Shown here in pieces: positions 38,401 through 41,314 of a DNA stretch of 41,314 bases. Both the position numbers and the translations under genes were made by a program. The stretch's first letter is position 1, and the number at the start of each line of letters is the position of its first letter. Origin of the DNA: a virus; the IMG/VR virus record IMGVR_UViG_3300049450_000044, positions 1-41,314 of that record, one strand, 5' to 3'. The notes under the pieces are model-generated. The model was not told the origin of the DNA and ran no database searches. It saw nothing but the letters and a program-made list of their open reading frames with translations.

Positions 38401-38870
38401 AGCGTCCTCAGAACTAAATGTGTTTCGCCGTTATCCAAGACCGCTCCAGCGATCTTTTGCCCTGCGTTCAGCGCCTTCTTAATCGCCACTTTGTCAGGAG
38501 CGCGGCGCCACCATTCGTCGGGCAACAACGCCTCATCGATCGGCGCGAGTTCCCGGCGCGTAGCAATGGTAGCGGTATAGAGCGGTCGGTCGGCGTTGGT
38601 CAGGTCGACGCCTTCCAGCATGCGCTTCATCACATGGCGGCTTTTGGCAGCGCGGGACTTGATGCGCTTGAGACGCTCCTCGCCGAGCTCGAGCAGCTTA
38701 GCGTCAGCGATCGCCAGTTCCGCCACATCATCGAGTGCAGCGAAGAAACGCGAGTTGCCCTCAAGGGTGTCGTAGCGCAGCAACGGATCGCGACCGAGGC
38801 GAGGATCGCTGGCGATGAGCTGCATCGCCTCCGACATCACCTCTTCCAGTCTGTGGGGACTAATCGGCAT
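38397..38870 (-). CDS. Gp157-like recombination-associated protein
   Basis: This 157-residue protein has an N-terminal coiled coil with KRIKSRAAKSRHVMKRML. The C-terminal part is typical of Siphovirus Gp157: LAPIDEALLPDEWWRRAPDK, then VAIKKALNAGQKIAGAVL. Gp157 family genes accompany annealing or recombination genes and have been linked to phage resistance, but the biochemical role is unknown. It overlaps the annealing-protein start by four bases. Confidence 0.7.
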   Translation of the reverse strand: MPISPHRLEEVMSEAMQLIASDPRLGRDPLLRYDTLEGNSRFFAALDDVAELAIADAKLLELGEERLKRIKSRAAKSRHVMKRMLEGVDLTNADRPLYTATIATRRELAPIDEALLPDEWWRRAPDKVAIKKALNAGQKIAGAVLDNGETHLVLRTL

Positions 38871-39078
38871 CGTGGCGCTCCCTGCGGAGCTCGTGGAAGC
38901 CCAGGCGCACCTCGGGTGAGTCCAGCCGCAGCGGTGTGTTCTCCATGGCGCGAACCTGGGATGCGATGTCCATCATGCGCTGCGCCAACTCGGCGGCGTC
39001 GCGGGGCGGCATGGCCTCGCCGCGCTTGGCCCAGGACAGCGTCCAGTCACTGGCGTTCTGTAGTTTCTCGGAAATCAT
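38860..39078 (-). CDS. Hypothetical protein, 72 aa
   Basis: The start at 39078 follows a GGAGACGACACC stretch. The product is helical (SEKLQNASDWTLSWAKRGEA, then AAELAQRMMDIASQVRAMEN) and ends in a basic RRERHDAD tail. It overlaps the Gp157-like gene by 11 bases. The function is unknown. Confidence 0.55.
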   Translation of the reverse strand: MISEKLQNASDWTLSWAKRGEAMPPRDAAELAQRMMDIASQVRAMENTPLRLDSPEVRLGFHELRRERHDAD

Positions 39079-39093
39079 GGTGTCGTCTCCCTG

Positions 39094-39342
39094 TTACGCC
39101 CCCGGCGCGTCGGATTGCAGCGGCAGCTCGTCGTCTGGCGGCTGGTGGTTGGCGCCTGGGACATGCTGGGGCGGCTCGATCACTTCGAGCTTGCGTGGCC
39201 TGCCACGACGCTGCGGACGCTCCAGCCGGTCGATCACGTCTCGCAGCTCCGAGACGCGGGCTTTCACGTCACACGCCTCCAGCTCCAAATCGCGCATTCT
39301 GGTGTGCAACGCCGCGAGCAGATCGGGGCAGGTGCCGGTCAT
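39094..39342 (-). CDS. Coiled-coil hypothetical protein, 82 aa
   Basis: The internal ATG at 39342 is chosen over 39489 because the longer start would cover the neighbouring gene, and the four-base overlap at 39339-39342 is typical here. The N terminus is a coiled coil (LHTRMRDLELEACDVKARVS), then an AT-hook-like GRPRK motif, then a Pro-rich acidic end. It may bind DNA through GRPRK. Confidence 0.55.
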   Translation of the reverse strand: MTGTCPDLLAALHTRMRDLELEACDVKARVSELRDVIDRLERPQRRGRPRKLEVIEPPQHVPGANHQPPDDELPLQSDAPGA

Positions 39343-39506
39343 GGCTGCTTCTCCAATCCGACGCCCTCGATGCCGCGCAGCCAGGTATCGACCGTGTCCT
39401 GGATATGCTGTGCCAGTGCGTGCAGCGCCTCGTGGTAGTCGGCACCAAGGTCCATGTGACGGAGGAAGTACTCGGCCAGCCGTTCGCATTGCGGGTCGTA
39501 GCTCAT
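39339..39506 (-). CDS. Small hypothetical protein, 55 aa
   Basis: The start at 39506 is preceded on the minus strand by GGAGGGCAGC. The product is mostly one helical domain (ECRLAEYF-like CERLAEYFLRHMDLGADYHE, then HALAQHIQDTVDTWLRGI). Four-base overlaps on both sides support it. The function is unknown. Confidence 0.5.
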   Translation of the reverse strand: MSYDPQCERLAEYFLRHMDLGADYHEALHALAQHIQDTVDTWLRGIEGVGLEKQP

Positions 39507-39697
39507 GCTGCCCTCCGGGATTGCTGGCGAGCGACCGCGGCCTCGAAGGAGGCGCGCTCTGGCTGGAGGTAGTCGCGCCTGAACCGGCGGATGTCGTGGA
39601 TGGCCAGCTTGCGCCAGAACGCGCGCAGGGCGGGGTGGGAGGCCGTTCTCCATTCCCCGATATCGTTGAGTATCTCGTCCAGCGCCTGCTGGCGCAG
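39503..39697 (-). CDS. Small hypothetical protein with unusual start
   Basis: The frame ends at 39503 in a four-base overlap with the next ATG, as in a real operon gene. It encodes QQALDEILNDIGEWRTASHP followed by RAFWRKLAIHDIRRFRRDYL. No ATG, GTG or TTG is available in the expected place; CTG at 39697 is the best candidate. The protein is basic and helical. Confidence 0.4.
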   Translation of the reverse strand: MRQQALDEILNDIGEWRTASHPALRAFWRKLAIHDIRRFRRDYLQPERASFEAAVARQQSRRAA

Positions 39698-39705
39698 CGT
39701 GCCGG

Positions 39706-39882
39706 CTATCGGCGGCCGTTGTCCCTGGCCAGTAGCAACTCCAGCCGATCCTGCAGCAACTGCAGCCGCTCCAGGATTTCCTGGCTGAGTGGTGAGTGCA
39801 GGAGATCCCGCACAGTCCAATAGGCGTCGTGGAGCGCGGTCATCGCCTCCGTGTAGGTGACTGCACGGGGCTGACGCGCCAT
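39706..39882 (-). CDS. Small hypothetical protein, first gene of the leftward operon, 58 aa
   Basis: The internal ATG at 39882 has GAAGGATACACC upstream and is preferred to 39966. The product is helical with ARQPRAVTYTEAMTALHDAY and a leucine-zipper-like ILERLQLLQDRLELLLARD. It begins the leftward early operon behind the 289-base noncoding region 39883-40171, which carries the inverted repeats CTCGGGAAATTTCTCGG and CCGGAATTTCCCCGG. Confidence 0.5.
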   Translation of the reverse strand: MARQPRAVTYTEAMTALHDAYWTVRDLLHSPLSQEILERLQLLQDRLELLLARDNGRR

Positions 39883-40171
39883 AAGGTGTATCCTTCTCGG
39901 GAAATTTCTCGGCTGATGTGAGCGCGTAGGTAACAGCCCCATCGCATTGGAATAACGATGCTGCACTGCGGGAATTAACGTTCAGTTGACGCTGGATTTG
40001 GGATACCGGTTCTGTGGCCGGAATTTCCCCGGATGACAGCCCGATGACCGGCAGTAGACTGGTTACTGGCGCGCCTATCCCGCCAGAAATGCAGTCCTGC
40101 GACGTTCCGGAAGAACTATCGGCTCGGCCCCCTCGGACGGGACACCGACGATAATGGGAAAGGAGGCCGTC
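39883..40171. promoter_or_regulatory. Noncoding control region for the leftward operon
   Basis: No gene is convincing here. The related AT-centred inverted repeats at 39894-39912 and 40018-40032 (GGAAATTTC and GGAATTTCC cores) could be regulator sites. A promoter for the leftward operon is expected in this region, but no clear -35/-10 pair is visible by eye. Confidence 0.35.
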
Positions 40172-40474
40172 GTGCCGATACGTGCCGCCGCCGTCCATAA
40201 CCAAATCCTCACGTCACTAATTGACGGAGGTAAGTTTAGCGACCCTGAACAGGTTACGCAAGCGGAAATGTGGAATGCAGCCAAAATCAGGTTAGACCGG
40301 CTAAACGAGGCTAGGAATGCTGCTTCTTCCTTGTTCGTCGAGGCGCTGGGCTATCCGGTGGTGGGTCTGGGGGAGGATCAGCGAGTAACCTTGCGGTATG
40401 CTCGATCATCAGCACAAGTCCTGCCTGCTTGTCTGGCGGCACTGCTCGAATTATCTGAGCTATTGCCTCCGTGA
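40172..40474 (+). CDS. Hypothetical protein convergent with the repressor, 100 aa
   Basis: GTG at 40172 is preceded by a perfect AAAGGAGG, which argues for a real gene. The N-terminal 60 residues look protein-like (AVHNQILTSLIDGGKFSDPE, then WNAAKIRLDRLNEARNAASS). The last 55 residues lie antisense to the repressor gene. The 164-base tail-to-tail overlap is unusual. The function is unknown; a role in the genetic switch is possible from position. Confidence 0.55.
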   Translation: MPIRAAAVHNQILTSLIDGGKFSDPEQVTQAEMWNAAKIRLDRLNEARNAASSLFVEALGYPVVGLGEDQRVTLRYARSSAQVLPACLAALLELSELLPP

Positions 40475-40682
40475 TTTCGTCCACCGGCATGCCGGGGATC
40501 AGGTCGGTTATCCGCATATCCAGCAGGACGGCGAGCTGTGCCCGCCGCGTGATCGATGGCTTGGTCGTGCCGCTTTCCCACTGATTAACCGCGCTTCGCC
40601 CGACGCCCAGCGCCCTGGCCACATCCTGTTGGGATAGCCCTGCTTTCGTCCTGGCTGCCGCGATTCGTTCGCCGATGGTCAT
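40311..40682 (-). CDS. CI-type repressor, HTH (XRE family)
   Basis: The start at 40682 is chosen because residues 1-60 form a complete XRE helix-turn-helix (GERIAAARTKAGLSQQDVAR, then ALGVGRSAVNQWESGTTKPS). The longer frame to 41069 would run through the divergent gene. The rest is short (123 residues in all), with ITEAIAQIIRAVPPDKQAGL and a Pro/Arg tail, so it lacks a LexA-like cleavage domain. It probably represses the divergent promoters flanking the operator at 40719. Confidence 0.8.
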   Translation of the reverse strand: MTIGERIAAARTKAGLSQQDVARALGVGRSAVNQWESGTTKPSITRRAQLAVLLDMRITDLIPGMPVDEITEAIAQIIRAVPPDKQAGLVLMIEHTARLLADPPPDPPPDSPAPRRTRKKQHS

Positions 40683-40718
40683 ACCGTTGGTATGCCATAA
40701 CCGTTGTTCAGTTTCCCT

Positions 40719-40733
40719 GCACAAATATTGTGC
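40719..40733. promoter_or_regulatory. Perfect 15-bp operator-like palindrome
   Basis: GCACAAATATTGTGC is a perfect inverted repeat (GCACAA, three-base centre, TTGTGC) midway between the divergent repressor and Cro-like genes. Direct repeats ACCGTTG at 40683 and 40700 lie nearby. It is the natural binding site for one or both regulators. Confidence 0.6.
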
Positions 40734-40808
40734 GGTTTCGAACATTGATGGCTTGCCAATCGGTTTAGGGTCGCTTAACGTGGTCGGATGCCCGCTGGCC
40801 TCACCGGA

Positions 40809-41024
40809 ATGGACCTGCTGCGCTCGCCCGCTTGCCGTGGTTTCCGGGCTTTGATCGCTCGGGAACTCGGCATCGAGCGGGGGGCTGTCTCGCAGTGGCG
40901 ACAGATACCCGCTGAGCGGGTTCCGGCCATCAGCCGCATTACCGGCATCCCACGTCATCTGCTGCGGCCCGACCTTTGGGAGCCGCATGATTGTGCCTGC
41001 CGTGAGCCAGCGGAGGCTGCCTGA
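40809..41024 (+). CDS. Cro/YdaS-like transcription regulator
   Basis: ATG 40809 is preferred because homologous proteins begin at this MDLL; ATG 40788 is an alternative. The 71-residue product has the YdaS-type helix-turn-helix: FRALIARELGIERGAVSQWR, then QIPAERVPAISRITGIPRHL and LRPDLW. It is divergent from the repressor and heads the rightward early operon, as Cro does in lambda. It probably represses CI synthesis or early promoters. Confidence 0.8.
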   Translation: MDLLRSPACRGFRALIARELGIERGAVSQWRQIPAERVPAISRITGIPRHLLRPDLWEPHDCACREPAEAA

Positions 41025-41137
41025 ACGCCTGACGCCTGCACCAAGGGAGGGAACCGTATGCACACACACAACAGCCTGCTCACACGCTTACCCTCGCTCG
41101 GCTCGTTCTGGCAGCTTGGCGTAGTGGCGTAACGGTC

Positions 41138-41314
41138 GTGGCCAAGTCACCACGAAACTCCTGTGACGACATGGCCGAATTCGCCATCCCCTTGGTGCGC
41201 AAGCTGGGGGGCGCCAGGCGCCGCTGGGGCCTGTCCTGGGACCAGTCGCTGGCCGATGTAGCGCCCGAGCTCGGCATCACCCCATGGCGCGTCCACACGC
41301 TCTACTACCGGTTA
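41138..41314 (+). CDS. Helix-turn-helix-like protein, N-terminal part (gene spans the circular join)
   Basis: GTG at 41138 opens a frame that stays open to the right edge (59 codons) and continues without interruption from base 3 to the stop at 315-317. The first part reads AKSPRNSCDDMAEFAIPLVR, then the helix-turn-helix region. ATG 41171 is an alternative start; neither has a strong ribosome site. The uninterrupted frame across the join supports a circular molecule. Confidence 0.65.
   Translation, partial: MAKSPRNSCDDMAEFAIPLVRKLGGARRRWGLSWDQSLADVAPELGITPWRVHTLYYRL
41205..41314. repeat. Terminal direct repeat, right copy
   Basis: This stretch is identical to bases 1-110. Removing one copy gives a 41,204-bp circle with one gene running through the join. 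Confidence 0.95.

Noticed and set aside
40905-40930. ACCCGCTGAGCGGGT hairpin resembling a type I-E repeat
   Set aside because: It lies in the conserved part of the Cro/YdaS-like gene, where the codons explain it, and there is no second copy.
40683-41069. N-terminal extension of the repressor frame
   Set aside because: It would run antisense through the operator and the Cro/YdaS-like gene; the helix-turn-helix begins exactly at the 40682 start.
41058-41132. 24-codon frame starting ATG behind GGGAGG
   Set aside because: It has a fair ribosome site but is very short and has no protein-like features; it may be a leader peptide but cannot be supported.

Overview
The window is the genome of a short-tailed (podovirus-like) dsDNA phage, GC-rich and densely packed. 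Bases 1-110 and 41205-41314 are identical and one gene reads straight through the join, so the molecule is best read as a circle of 41,204 bp. Codon usage, the GcrA-like regulator, the PEP-CTERM cargo protein and the type I-E style repeats suggest a Gram-negative, probably alphaproteobacterial, host. The host assignment is inference. No cas gene, integrase, DNA polymerase, tRNA or separate endolysin was recognised.

Layout, crossing the join. A lambdoid-looking switch lies at 40.2-41.0 kb: a CI-type repressor (minus strand), a palindromic operator and a divergent Cro/YdaS-like gene. Leftward from it (39.9 down to 36.1 kb) runs an operon of small genes with a probable single-strand annealing protein and a Gp157-like protein. 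Rightward (41.1 kb through 0 to 3.7 kb) are a DNA-binding protein, a VRR-NUC nuclease, a DUF1376-like replication initiator with two blocks of 12-bp iterons inside its gene, a partner protein and a NusG/RfaH-like antiterminator. From 4 to 10.4 kb is an accessory zone: small membrane and zinc-ribbon proteins, a methyltransferase gene broken by a cassette carrying another methyltransferase and an HNH nuclease, a PEP-CTERM protein, an Acb2/Tad1-like small protein and a GIY-YIG endonuclease. From 10.5 to 36.1 kb is the virion module: GcrA-like protein, large terminase, portal, scaffold, SU10-type capsid protein, adaptor, tail fibres with S74 chaperones, nozzle, and ejection proteins including one with a tail-lysozyme domain.

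The main discovery is two virus-borne miniature CRISPR arrays with type I-E geometry (29-nt repeats, 32-nt spacers, 61-nt period). One (17986-18136, plus strand) has three repeats and two spacers and sits between the scaffold and capsid genes. The other (10396-10485, minus strand) has two degenerate repeats and one spacer. All three spacers resemble coding sequence of this same phage in the correct reading frame: the capsid gene start (28/32), the RfaH-like gene (22/32) and the GcrA-like gene (20/32). In every case the resident site is preceded by a type I-E PAM (ATG, AAG, AAG). The spacers therefore look as if they were taken from relatives of this phage. Mismatches, four of them in the seed for the capsid spacer, would tend to spare the phage itself. 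The likely role is superinfection exclusion of sister phages using host Cas proteins. An RNA anti-CRISPR role is the main alternative, especially for the degenerate array.
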